64,000 nt of DNA. Origin: Linnemannia schmuckeri (lineage: Eukaryota; Mortierellomycota; Mortierellomycetes; Mortierellales; Mortierellaceae). The stretch covers positions 1,132,001 through 1,196,000 of the forward strand of contig JANATG010000017.1 of assembly GCA_029449235.1 (NCBI GenBank), read 5' to 3'. A program made the position numbers and the translations under genes. The notes beneath the pieces were generated by a model. That model worked only from the letters and a program-made list of their open reading frames with translations. It was not told where the DNA came from and did no database searches. Positions 31,373-40,601 of this stretch are shown piece after piece. Position 1 is the stretch's first letter. Every line of letters starts with the position of its first letter.

Positions 31373-31899
31373 ATTTTCTGTGAGTAGCTTTGATGATATG
31401 GAAAAGAGTGGGAGGATATCAGCGTGTAAAAAGTCGGTCCCCTAATGATGACAACCGCGCAATTCATGTTAAAATTGTATTTTTAAAAAACAGTCTCATC
31501 CTTGCTTTTGCAAGGTTGTAATCAACAGTATCATGAGGTTACCTGCGAGGATTCTGCCGGTCCTTGCAAGGTTTCTGTGAGATGTTATTGCGACGGTCCG
31601 TATAGAAGTCCTCGTAAAGGTTCGTGTGGCGGCTAGTACAGTACGACGGGGTGTGCTTTCTCGTGAGCGTTCTTGATAGGGTCTATGGCGCTCTTGCGAT
31701 AGATCTTACGATAGGTCTTGCGACAGGTCTTGCGATAGGTCCTGTAGTGGTTGTTGCGAGTGTTCAGAGTGCTGTGGCGAGTATAGAGTTTGAGTGGGAT
31801 CAGATGTGTATCTGCGCAGGATGATAGGCACGCGCCTTCTTTAAACACGTGAAGAGGGTTGAAAAGGAGGCGAGTCAAAGAAACTTGTCATTTGGGCCC
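31373..31899. other. Intergenic
   Basis: Holds the 12-bp minisatellite below. Otherwise nothing recognised. Confidence 0.35.
31690..31745. repeat. 12-bp minisatellite
   Basis: About four units of GGTCTTGCGATA with single-base changes. Confidence 0.75.
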
Positions 31900-32684
31900 G
31901 GGGAGGAAACCAAGTCAAGGAGACATCTCTCTCATTCGTGAAGGATTGAGAAAGATTAAGGGCGCACTGAGAGAATGTGGATGCCGGAAAGTTCAAGGGG
32001 ATATAAAAAAAAGAGAAATGGGGAAGGATGCCAAGGATCAAAGGGGTGCTGAGAAGAGGAAGGGTGACAAAAAGACAAAAGCATGCAAAGGAGAGGAGGG
32101 CGAACGGATTGAGGGATTAAAAAAAAGCAGGGGATTGAAAATGCAAGGGGTTGAAGAAAATCAGGAGACAACACCAAAGACACCAGTAAAGACAACACCA
32201 AGGGCAACGCCTAATAGACGTCCAAGAGAAACATCTAGGGACTATACCAGAGACAACACCAGAAACAAGGTTGAGGGACACAATGCCGTTTGACGGAAAG
32301 GGGCCGCACTATTGTTTATTTTAGCAAACACGCACTTGATGCACATGATAGGCATGAGCAACGATCAAGCGACCATCGGAAAGAGGCTAGACGCTGCGAG
32401 AATGACGAAGACCTAAAGCAAAAGGACAAAAATGTTGGAGGTAGGACATAGAAAAAAACACCAGGGAAGGGGCAGAAAATCCAATATTTAAGGCGAGGGT
32501 CAGGAAAAATATGGTTCAGAGGGAGGGACAAAAAAACAATTAGAGGGAGGGACAACAAAAAAGATCCAGGAAGAAGGACGGAAAAAGAGAACTGAAGGGA
32601 GAAAATTCTTGGAGTGAGAAAGACAAGGCAAAACCTGAGAATTTCGGATATCTGGGTCCCGCGCAGGAGAAAAAAAAGTCAGAA
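31900..32684 (+). repeat. ATCAAGGG-type tract leading into the long 28S copy
   Basis: GGATCAAAGGGG, GACAACACCAAGGGCAACG and later GGGAGGGACAAAAAAACAAT units. Ends at GGGATAACTGGC. Confidence 0.75.
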
Positions 32685-33262
32685 GGGATAACTGGCTTGT
32701 GACGGCCAAGCGTCCATAGAGACGTTGCTTTTTGATCCTTCCATGTCGGTTCTTCCTATCATACTGAAGCAGTATTTAGTAGGCGTTGTATGGTTCACTC
32801 ACTAATAGGGAACAAGACTTGGGGTTTAAATCGTCGTGAGACAGGTGAGTTTTACCCTACTGATGAATGTTGTTGCAATAGTAACTGGACTTTGTCCTCA
32901 AGGAACCTCTATTAGGATAAATGGTATTTGAACCTGTCTGAGCAGGCAATGGACCGAAGCTATCATCCATTGGGTTATGGTTGAACGCCTTTAAGTCAAA
33001 ACCTGTGCTAGAATGCGACGATTACTGCCTTTTCCGATTTTTAATTGAATACGAAAGATCTTCGGATCCTAAGCCATATTACGTGGGGTGATCTTGCAGA
33101 GCGGAAAGGCTTTGTGAGGCTCCTGCTAATGTTAATTCCAAATATTGGAAGAGATTAATCCATTGCAGACGACCTTTAAGCAACGAGCTATTGTGATCGT
33201 GCGAATAGCCCTGTCGCTACGGGACCATAAGATACAGGCTTTTTTTGCACAGATTCGTCTTT
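32685..33262 (+). rRNA. 28S rRNA 3' end, diverged pseudogene copy
   Basis: Starts at GGGATAACTGGCTTGTG and follows the 28S sequence through domain V into domain VI: TTTTTGATCCTTCCATGTCGG, CCTATCATACTGAAGCAG, CACTAATAGGGAACA, GTCGTGAGACAGGTGAGTTT, CCCTACTGATGAATGTTG, then GCTATCATCCATTGGGTTAT and GAACGCCTTTAAGTC, and on to the 3' end near 33262. It is not a working gene: the 5' part is absent, and the sarcin-ricin loop core normally reading AGTACGAGAGGAAC is changed to TTGTCCTCAAGGAAC (about 32891-32905). No other rDNA surrounds it. It is the sixth and longest copy of the 28S module here. Annotated from memory of conserved eukaryotic 28S. Confidence 0.9.
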
Positions 33263-33329
33263 GAGGGTAGCATCTTTCTCATTTCCTTCTCGCTTGCGAT
33301 GGTGTGTTGCTTGGACTTGACGGACAATG

Positions 33330-33590
33330 ATAAAATCGATGTCCCTTTTTCTGGATATAGTAATGTCTCTGTGGTCTAGTTAGCTGCATTACTGTAGTAT
33401 TTGTAGTGCGCCAGAGATCGCTTGTTTGCTCTTTATTCCTTTACACGTATTGCTAAGAGACAGAGTAGCTGAACTGACAAGTGTTTCTTTGGTGCATCAC
33501 AGACTCGTCTCCTCTTTATTCACTACCGGTTGAGGGTATTAGAGCTGCTCTACATTCCTGCCTACGAACCCTGCCCTCCTGTAACAACAT
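33330..33590 (+). repeat. Composite-repeat tail segment
   Basis: Counterpart of the inverted copy at 24365-24625; follows the 28S 3' end after about 70 bp. Contains GTGGTCTAGTTAGC, which resembles an RNA polymerase III A box, but no B box was found. Confidence 0.75.
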
Positions 33591-33621
33591 CAAGTGACGA
33601 ACCTCGAAAGATCTAGACTCC

Positions 33622-33840
33622 CTTTTTCTCGGATGAAGCTTCTCGCTTCTCTCTCCTGGATTTTTCCTAATCATGGCTACATATCCAGTCAGGAGTGGTA
33701 ATATCTCCCTTCTTTGCTTCTCTCTCCTCGATTTTCCCAATCCTCATCCAAAATGATGGCGTGACTGGTGTTGTCTCCCTTCTTTCTTCTCTCCCCTGGA
33801 ATTTTTCTCATCCTTCCAAGTAAGAGCGGTGCTCATCCTA
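33622..33840 (+). repeat. Three tandem ~75-bp units upstream of the Egh16-like gene
   Basis: Each unit has CTTCTCTCTCCTxGATTTTxCC, AATC or CATCC, then a GGAGTGGTAATA or GTGACTGGTGTTG half and TCTCCCTTCTTT. The second and third units are included in duplicated block B. Confidence 0.65.
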
Positions 33841-34017
33841 TCCGCGTTTTTCCTCTGCATGCAATTTGTTTGCCTTACGTATATAAAGGAGATCGGACCT
33901 GCCCAACCTCTTGCACCAACACACATATAATCCTCCCACAAGGCTCTAGACTCACAACTACCTCAAGTTTTGCTTGATTCCTTGCACACACCTGAACATC
34001 CTTGACCACGCTCTCCA

Positions 34018-34320
34018 ATGATTTCCCGCACTACTCATGCTCTTTTACTTACCGCTCTTGCCTCGATCGCCTCCATGGTAGCTGCGCACGGCGTAATCTC
34101 CTTCATGCGTGGCTCAAATGGCGTGGAAATGCCCGGCCTCACCGTCATCGAGGGCACGCCGAGGGACTGCGCCGGAAATAACTGCGGGGCCCAGGCCGAC
34201 ACCAGCATCATCCGCGACGCCGATATCATGAGCAGCGGCTCCCCCCTCGATCGCATTCAAAAAGGTGGGCAAGTCACCGCGGAAAAAGGTGTTGCGGACT
34301 TCATTGGTACAACACCATAG
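34018..34320 (+). CDS. Truncated Egh16/Gas1-like secreted protein, copy 1 (100 aa)
   Basis: Signal peptide of 23 residues (MISRTTHALLLTALASIASM...), then mature N-terminus HGVISFMRGSNGVEMPGL, TPRDCAGNNCGAQADTS and GGQVTAEKGV. This matches the N-terminal part of the Egh16-like family (appressorial Gas1/Mas-type proteins), secreted proteins of unknown biochemistry that begin with an exposed His. Known members are at least twice as long; here a TAG follows GTTP and no continuation is seen in any frame. The duplicate at 47547 has the same stop. TATATAAAG stands about 130 bp upstream (33888). Either a short functional form or a truncation that predates the duplication. Confidence 0.65.
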   Translation: MISRTTHALLLTALASIASMVAAHGVISFMRGSNGVEMPGLTVIEGTPRDCAGNNCGAQADTSIIRDADIMSSGSPLDRIQKGGQVTAEKGVADFIGTTP

Positions 34321-35360
34321 ACAATTAGCGACCGTCACACGTTCACATTCCATGGCACTATCCTTAGTCAGAATAGCCTTGCAAAGAAGTGAACCGCTTA
34401 TAAAGTCAGTTCTCTTCCTTGGTAATAAAGATCCCCCTCTTTGTCTCGCTATTCTTTTTCCCTATGGTCCTTTTGATGTCGAAAATCATCCCCTCGCTCC
34501 CCTCCTGATATTTATTTTTCAAGCCATTCTACGGAATGAATAAGGATGAGTAATGGCGACAGAAAGAGAAAAACCACTTGAACTATTTTAAATGACCATT
34601 GAAACAATGAAGCCCATTGGTGGTCTCCAGTGGGCACTTGTGCCATCCTTTCCCTCCTTTCTACAATCATATCAAAGATCACACATTCATCACACTTTCC
34701 TTTTGCTAACTCCTCCCGCCATCGGTCCTTGCCTCTTGTTCTCTCTCTGTTCTTGTCTTCAAATGGCAAAACCCATGATACCCAACTCTCCTCCATAGTT
34801 CCTCTTGTCTTCATGCAATAAAAACCACTCAGCCTAGCAGTTTTACACACTCTCGCCTGTCCACACTCTTCAGTCCATGTTCCTCCTTTACTCTCCACTT
34901 CCCGCCTCGAACCTGGCAACTCCCATTTTACCATCTGTCCCCCCAATCACACAACCAACACCATATAACTTAACATATATAATTACCCCAGTTCCCCTTG
35001 TACAATGAGCATCATCACTACTTCTTCCTCAATTCATCTCTTGTCTCTCAATGTCCCCTTTGACTGTTGCAAACCTTGTCAATACGACCATCAACTTACG
35101 AGGTAATATAGTGCTCGTCAACCGGATCTACGGCAGCAACTACCACACTGCTCACTTTATGCCTTTTCCAACATCAATTAGTATGGGTGGCCTAAGAAAT
35201 TCATGTTTAAGAATTGCACCTTAATTCAAACTCGTTGCTTATTCCTTCTCCCCATCTCTACAAATATAGCGTAACTGAAATAAAACCATATCAATCTCTT
35301 GTGATCGATTTTTGGCTTCTTTTCTCTGCAACCCTTTCCCGCCCATTTCTCCCTAGATTA
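34321..35360. other. Non-coding right part of block B
   Basis: Pyrimidine-rich sequence; a 100-bp part (34408-34510) is also found diverged at 6808-6930. The long minus-strand frame 34512-34946 looks like chance. Confidence 0.4.
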
Positions 35361-36634
35361 AGGTGGTCTACCATGAGCGCCTGGATGCCGCCACCCTCTC
35401 CACAAAGCCCATCACCTTCAAAGGCATCCCCCACCACCCTCTTTCATCCAACATGGACTATATCATCACCAAACTCATATTTTCCAACTATCAGTTCCAG
35501 TCCTCTCAAGATACGGGCGACCTACTCTATCAAAGAGTGATCGACTTTATCCAGACCAAGAAGAAGATGGGCAAGGTTATCAGGATTGAGATCCCTACCT
35601 TTCCTTCTTCAAAGGCGATTTTTGCACCCACCCACCTATTTTATGTCTACGTTAAGGGCGTCTACACCCCTGAAGATGTCTCGATGGAGCGCACGCTTAT
35701 GATCCCTCACCACCAGAAGGCACCGGTCAGGATTCAATGGGCGGGCAGTTCCCCCTTCTGTAACTATTGCAGACAGGACGGTCACATCCTCAACCGCTGC
35801 CCCAGCAGACTATCTTTGATCTGCTACAAGTGCAAGGCAGCAGGCCACATCACATATCAATGCAGTAGGTTCTCTGAAAGAGATAACAAGGCCAGCAAAG
35901 GTAAGGAGCCTGTGAGAGACCTTTCGGCTGACAAATCTTCTTCCTCTTCCAACCCTTCTGTTCCCCTTCCTCCTTCATCTTCTTCTCCTCAGAGTACTGC
36001 TCCCGAGGCAACTTCCCTGTCATCTGAGGACTCTGAAGTTGTCCCGGAGACTATTCCTTCATCCCCTGTCCCAAACATTCCCTCTGGTATGGACGTTGAC
36101 CAGGTCCCCACACCATCTTTTAACTTTACCCCTGAGATCACAAACTTAAAATTCACACCAACTCCAACTGCCCCATCCCATTCAACCCCCTCGCCTCCCT
36201 CTTCCACGAATGAGGAGTTGCCACCTGTCACAACCTCACAGGCTGCTGTGATTGCCGCTCTCGATGTCGACGTCGCCAGTGCACAGACACCAAATAAGCC
36301 CAATAAACGACAGGTTGACGAAATGTCCACCTCTTCGGCGCAGTCAGTCCGTTCGGCTCGTTCGGCCTTTTCTATAAGATCGACTCGATCAACTAAATCG
36401 CTGAAGGGTAGAAGAGCCCATTCCGTTCATTCTAGAAAAAATCCTAACAGCGAGTATCCCGACGACCACTCATCCGTTTACACATCTTCTCCTACCCTTT
36501 CCCAAGTCTATGACGTTTCACCTCACTCCTCCCAAAATGGCTTGCTCACTTCGATGAAGAAGGTGGTATTTCAAGCATTGGGAACCTCACCCAAGAATAC
36601 TGACAAGCGTCGCTCCCCCCGTACTCAACATTAA
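35361..36634 (+). CDS. LINE ORF1 (zinc-knuckle gag-like), N-terminally truncated
   Basis: Nucleic-acid-binding ORF1 protein. Open from the element boundary (KVVYHERLDAATLSTKPITF) to a TAA at 36632. Two CCHC knuckles lie near 35758-35870: CNYCRQDGHILNRC and CYKCKAAGHITYQC. The C-terminal half is a low-complexity Ser/Pro/Thr-rich region ending in a basic SVRSARSAFSIRSTRSTKSL stretch. There is no initiator ATG in frame before TFKGIPHHPLSSNM, so translation of this copy is doubtful. The stop overlaps the ORF2 start (TAATG). Confidence 0.85.
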
Positions 36635-39600
36635 TGCGGATAGCGACACTGAATGTGCGAGGCATGCGCAAGCAGCACCTCCAAAGGACTATTGGCCCCA
36701 ACAACCAGTCAAACTTTTGCACCTGGCTTCGACAAACTGACAACAGCATTCTGGCCCTGCAAGAACTGGGATTTGACTCCCCAGGACCGAACACCCACCA
36801 GCAACAAATACTTAACCAAATTTTCAATTGCAATGATGCAATGTGGACAAGGCACTGTGCACTCCTCATTCGTGATCCCTCCTTCTCTATCACTTCTTCC
36901 TCCACCTCCCTTGATGGTAGAGTCATAACTGCCAGCATTAAGTCATCCTCCCTATCTTTTGAAGCCACCTTTTGTGTCATGTATGCGGACGCTAACCCTA
37001 CTGGCAGAAAACAGTTTTTCCTCGACTGCCTTTCACTTCCTTTCTTTCTCTCCCCTCCTCGACACGCTTTCCTTCTTGGTGATCTCAATTACCAGCACCA
37101 TCACTCCAGACCACACCCAGAGTTCCAAGACTGGGTTAATTCTCATCTAGTAGACTGCATCATGCCCCCCCATACTATTCCCAATACCACCTCTACCCAC
37201 ACCGGGAATAAAACCCGAACCACCATCGACTATATCTTTTCTTCCTTTTCTCTCCTCTCACAGGTCTCCAAACCAGAGCAACTTTGTTCTTCTCCTTTTT
37301 CAGACCATGATATGCTGATACTGACCCTGACTCCTAGCACTGTACCACAGATGGGCCGGGGACTATGGCGTATGAATGCGCGATTGCTCGACAGCGCCAA
37401 ATTCCGGGATGAACTGGATGGTTTTCTTTCGACCCTTGCTGATCCCCTCCCTCTCGAGAACCACCAACAACATTGGGACAGGATTAAGGACAACATCAAA
37501 CGTTTCTGCATCAAAACCTCTATCTCCAAACGAAGGGATCGACAGTCCGCCATTCAGGAACTCAACAACACACGCCAAACTCTCCTAGCTGACTTTGCCC
37601 GTGCCTCTGGAGCGACAAAGGCTACCCTGGCGCAGGAACTCGAGGCGCTGGAAATCTTTCTTCAGCATCAGACAACGGAGGAACTAGATACGTATGCATT
37701 ACGATCGGGCACCACCTGGCGAGAGAAAGGCGAGGCCAGTACAAGATACTTTTTCAGAGCTATTGCCCAGCGATTCAAAAAGAGACTCGTCCCAGCCCTT
37801 CACAATCCCACAACAAACGACCTTACTACGACGGCGGAAGAACGACTACAAGTGGCAGCTGATTTTTATTCTCATCTCTATACCCCCGACCAGTCAGATG
37901 AACACGCCACTCAGCTACTTCTAGACTCCCTCCCTCCAACAGCTACACTCACAGACATCGACAAAGTTGGACTTACTTTGAGGATCAGCGACCAGGAGCT
38001 AGAGGAGGCGATAGGCATGGCCCCTCACTCCAAGGCACCAGGTCGAGACGGACTTCCTTTCGAGCTATACCGACATATCATCAACATCCCCTGGATTCGC
38101 ATACTTCTCCTTGCGGCATTGAATGAGGCACTACTGGATTCGACCTTTCCTCTTTCCTGGCAGGAAACTGTTATGATCCTACTCTACAAAAAGGGAGACG
38201 GGTCTCGTCTCTCGAACTGGCGCCCCCTATCCCTTATCAACTCGGACGCTAAGATAATCACCAAGATTCTCACTCTCTGGATTCAACCATACATGAGGAC
38301 TTTGACGGGTCCGTACCAGACGGGATTCACGGCTGGACGGCACATTGCAGACAATGGACTGGTGCTCAACAACTTACGGGATTATTGCAGGGCAAGGAAG
38401 CTGAAACATGTCGGAATCCTTTTGGATCAGGAGAAAGCATACGACAGAGTTCATCCGACTTATCTGGAGGCGGTGCTGAAGAAGTTTGGGTTCCCTCACC
38501 CAATCGTCAGAAGCATCACAATGCTTTTCTTTTCCACTAGGATCTCCCTCAACATTAACGGCTTTCTTTCAGACCCCTTCACACAATCCAGAGGTCTTCG
38601 ACAAGGAGACCCCCTGTCACCACTTCTTTTCAACCTTGCCTTTGAGCCGCTTCTGGCATACATCCAGTCATCTCCAGAGGTCCAGGGAATCACGATCCCA
38701 GCACGACAGCAATCGGTGAAGCACGGGGCTTATGCCGACGATTTACTGGCACTAGTCTCCTCGGTGGCGGAATGGGAGGCCCTCGATGACGCGCTTACCC
38801 TCTACTCTCGGGCCTCGAATGCCAAAGTCAACCTTAACAAAACCATTGCATTCCCTATGTCTCGCTCGGCCGACCCGCAACTCAAGGGTCATCTAATGGC
38901 CCTTGATATCCAATGGCATGACTCCACCTCCCAGGATGCGCTGACCTACTTGGGTTTCCCGATCTTCTTTGGCAAGGATCAGGAGAAGACATTCTGGGAC
39001 AAGATCTACGCCAAAATCAAAGCAGGTCTCGACATACACTCTTCTCGCACCCTATCAGTCCTGGGCAGGGCCACCATTGTCAACGCCCTCATTCTATCAC
39101 GCCTTTGGCACCTCGCGTGGGCGGTTCCTTTTCCCACTCAGTTCCTATCCAGAGTTCGACAGACTGTCACTGCGTTTGTCTGCAACTTCAAGCCAGCAGC
39201 GGCATGGAGTACTATCACCTCTCCACGTCACAAGGGAGGACTAGGTGTAATTGACCCTGCCGCCCAGTTCCAGGTCTTCCAGCTCAAACATCTCCGTAAT
39301 GCGGTTTCCTCCACGGCGTCCTGGGGAAAGGATATTGCTCTAGATATCATTCAATGGCGGACTAATTCGACGCATCGCCTCGCCTTTGTTGTTGCACCGG
39401 AAGATATCCCATACCGCTCTATGCTAGCCGGATTCCCCAGTCTCCAGCGTATGGTGGTTGCAGCCACCAAACTGCCCTCCCTCAAGGCATCTATTACCAA
39501 AGCCAGTCCCCCAGATTCATCCACCTTTGCGGCTTCCCCAGTCGAATGGTGGTTTCCGTCCGCTGATAACACCGTTCCCCCACTTAAAACTCGAATCGGT

Positions 39601-40449
39601 GATTTGTTCTTGTTGACCATGGACAAGAGCAACAAGTACCGAGTGACTAATAAGCCTGAGCTGACAAGCAAACTGAAGCAGGAACGGGAAAGTCTGGTCT
39701 CCCAACTCGTCCAATCAAAAATCAGGAGTATGTCGCAGGCCTATCTTACTGTGATACAGGACCCGCCGGCGGGACTGGTAGGCGACCGGATCCAACAACG
39801 AGTACTGTCCATAGTACTCTATGGAGCCGGCAAGAGCACTGTGACTTTTGGCGCTGCTACCACCAAACAACTACGGCACTTCCTATCCTCCTCCCCGCTA
39901 CCAGGGACAGACCCGTCCCCCACTGTATCAACGTCCCGCTCTGAGGAAGGATCTGCATCCCAATGGCGCAAGTTCTGGCGTGCAAAGATTCCTCACAGAG
40001 CCCGCACAATATGGTGGCGATACAAGCGAGACATTCTTCCATGTGGCACACTCCGTGCTCACCGCTGGAATCAAGACCCAAAGTGCGAAATGCGGGGATG
40101 TAGAGAGCAGAGAGCAGACAAGAATCACTACGTCTTTCAGTGCTCTGCCAAATATCTGGCATGGCAGTCCACGCTGAAGGAATATACCGACAAGCCCCTC
40201 TGGTCGGACGAGGATTTACACTCGCTCCTCTCTTTCACGCCTCCTGAGTTCTCCATCAAACCCGAGTACAACATCTCCGCTCCTCAACTCTTAGCATGTT
40301 GCCTGATTGGGGTCCACACAGCCAACATCACCCTCTTTTTGCACGATCAATCCCAGTCTTGGGACGATATCTCCAAAAACATCACAAAAGAAATACACAA
40401 AACTATTGCACAAAATAATCATATTAAGTCTACGGACACAAGCCACTAA
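36634..40449 (+). CDS. LINE ORF2: AP endonuclease and reverse transcriptase (1271 aa)
   Basis: Replication polyprotein of the LINE. Domain order: an exonuclease-endonuclease-phosphatase domain (RIATLNVRGM, LALQELGF, FLLGDLNYQHH, TTIDYIFSS, SDHDMLIL; about residues 1-230), and a reverse transcriptase (SKAPGRDGLPFELYRH, LSNWRPLSLINSDAKI, GILLDQEKAYDRVHP, LRQGDPLSPLLFNLAFEP, HGAYADDLLAL with catalytic YADD; about 460-710). Near the C-terminus there is a Cys/His motif of the zf-RVT type (CEMRGC, NHYVFQC). No RNase H domain is present. All motifs look intact and the frame is unbroken, so this copy encodes a complete enzyme. Start at ATG 36634 is set by the stop-start overlap with ORF1. Confidence 0.93.
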   Translation: MRIATLNVRGMRKQHLQRTIGPNNQSNFCTWLRQTDNSILALQELGFDSPGPNTHQQQILNQIFNCNDAMWTRHCALLIRDPSFSITSSSTSLDGRVITASIKSSSLSFEATFCVMYADANPTGRKQFFLDCLSLPFFLSPPRHAFLLGDLNYQHHHSRPHPEFQDWVNSHLVDCIMPPHTIPNTTSTHTGNKTRTTIDYIFSSFSLLSQVSKPEQLCSSPFSDHDMLILTLTPSTVPQMGRGLWRMNARLLDSAKFRDELDGFLSTLADPLPLENHQQHWDRIKDNIKRFCIKTSISKRRDRQSAIQELNNTRQTLLADFARASGATKATLAQELEALEIFLQHQTTEELDTYALRSGTTWREKGEASTRYFFRAIAQRFKKRLVPALHNPTTNDLTTTAEERLQVAADFYSHLYTPDQSDEHATQLLLDSLPPTATLTDIDKVGLTLRISDQELEEAIGMAPHSKAPGRDGLPFELYRHIINIPWIRILLLAALNEALLDSTFPLSWQETVMILLYKKGDGSRLSNWRPLSLINSDAKIITKILTLWIQPYMRTLTGPYQTGFTAGRHIADNGLVLNNLRDYCRARKLKHVGILLDQEKAYDRVHPTYLEAVLKKFGFPHPIVRSITMLFFSTRISLNINGFLSDPFTQSRGLRQGDPLSPLLFNLAFEPLLAYIQSSPEVQGITIPARQQSVKHGAYADDLLALVSSVAEWEALDDALTLYSRASNAKVNLNKTIAFPMSRSADPQLKGHLMALDIQWHDSTSQDALTYLGFPIFFGKDQEKTFWDKIYAKIKAGLDIHSSRTLSVLGRATIVNALILSRLWHLAWAVPFPTQFLSRVRQTVTAFVCNFKPAAAWSTITSPRHKGGLGVIDPAAQFQVFQLKHLRNAVSSTASWGKDIALDIIQWRTNSTHRLAFVVAPEDIPYRSMLAGFPSLQRMVVAATKLPSLKASITKASPPDSSTFAASPVEWWFPSADNTVPPLKTRIGDLFLLTMDKSNKYRVTNKPELTSKLKQERESLVSQLVQSKIRSMSQAYLTVIQDPPAGLVGDRIQQRVLSIVLYGAGKSTVTFGAATTKQLRHFLSSSPLPGTDPSPTVSTSRSEEGSASQWRKFWRAKIPHRARTIWWRYKRDILPCGTLRAHRWNQDPKCEMRGCREQRADKNHYVFQCSAKYLAWQSTLKEYTDKPLWSDEDLHSLLSFTPPEFSIKPEYNISAPQLLACCLIGVHTANITLFLHDQSQSWDDISKNITKEIHKTIAQNNHIKSTDTSH

Positions 40450-40463
40450 TAAAAGACTAAAAA

Positions 40464-40468
<5 letters not shown>

Positions 40469-40500
<32 letters not shown>
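40469..40500 (+). other. Poly(A) tail of the LINE
   Basis: 32 consecutive A, 16 bp after the AATAAA signal. Confidence 0.95.
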
Positions 40501-40504
<4 letters not shown>

Positions 40505-40550
40505 CGCCTTTGCCTCCGTTTCCGCGCCCTCTTCATTCCTTCTTACTTTC

Positions 40551-40558
40551 TTTTTAAA
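40551..40558 (+). promoter_or_regulatory. TATA-like box of the Crinkler gene
   Basis: TTTTTAAA in a pyrimidine-rich promoter, 51 bp before the first ATG and 50 bp after the LINE poly(A). A similar TTTTAAACTCTC lies at the same distance right of block B copy 2. Confidence 0.4.
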
Positions 40559-40601
40559 CCCTCACCCTCTTTACAACTCTCCCTCCACTTTGTTTCCTCT
40601 T

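Larger units (their letters stand above)
33679..35360 (+). repeat. Duplicated block B, copy 1
   Basis: Recurs at 47208-48910 with roughly 99% identity (about a dozen substitutions and a 21-bp indel near 35271). Contains the Egh16-like gene and about 1 kb of pyrimidine-rich downstream sequence. Ends exactly where the LINE begins. Confidence 0.9.
35361..40500 (+). mobile_element. APE-type LINE, 5'-truncated in ORF1, intact ORF2 and poly(A)
   Basis: Non-LTR retrotransposon of 5.14 kb: a gag-like ORF1, an overlapping ORF2 and a 32-A tail (40469-40500). The 5' boundary is sharp because the sequence left of 35361 is block B, found without the LINE at 48910. ORF1 begins without its own ATG, so the copy is 5'-truncated or its start has been lost. 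No convincing target-site duplication was seen. AATAAA at 40448-40453 overlaps the ORF2 stop. Confidence 0.9.

Noticed and set aside
32685..33262. Functional 28S rRNA gene
   Set aside because: 5' portion missing, sarcin-ricin loop altered, and no 18S or 5.8S in the window.
33360..33420. tRNA gene near GTGGTCTAGTTAGC
   Set aside because: No acceptor stem pairing or B box could be found; kept only as an A-box-like note.
34512..34946. 144-codon minus-strand frame in block B (also 48041-48505)
   Set aside because: Duplicated with the block, no domain; the opposite strand is pyrimidine-rich non-coding sequence.
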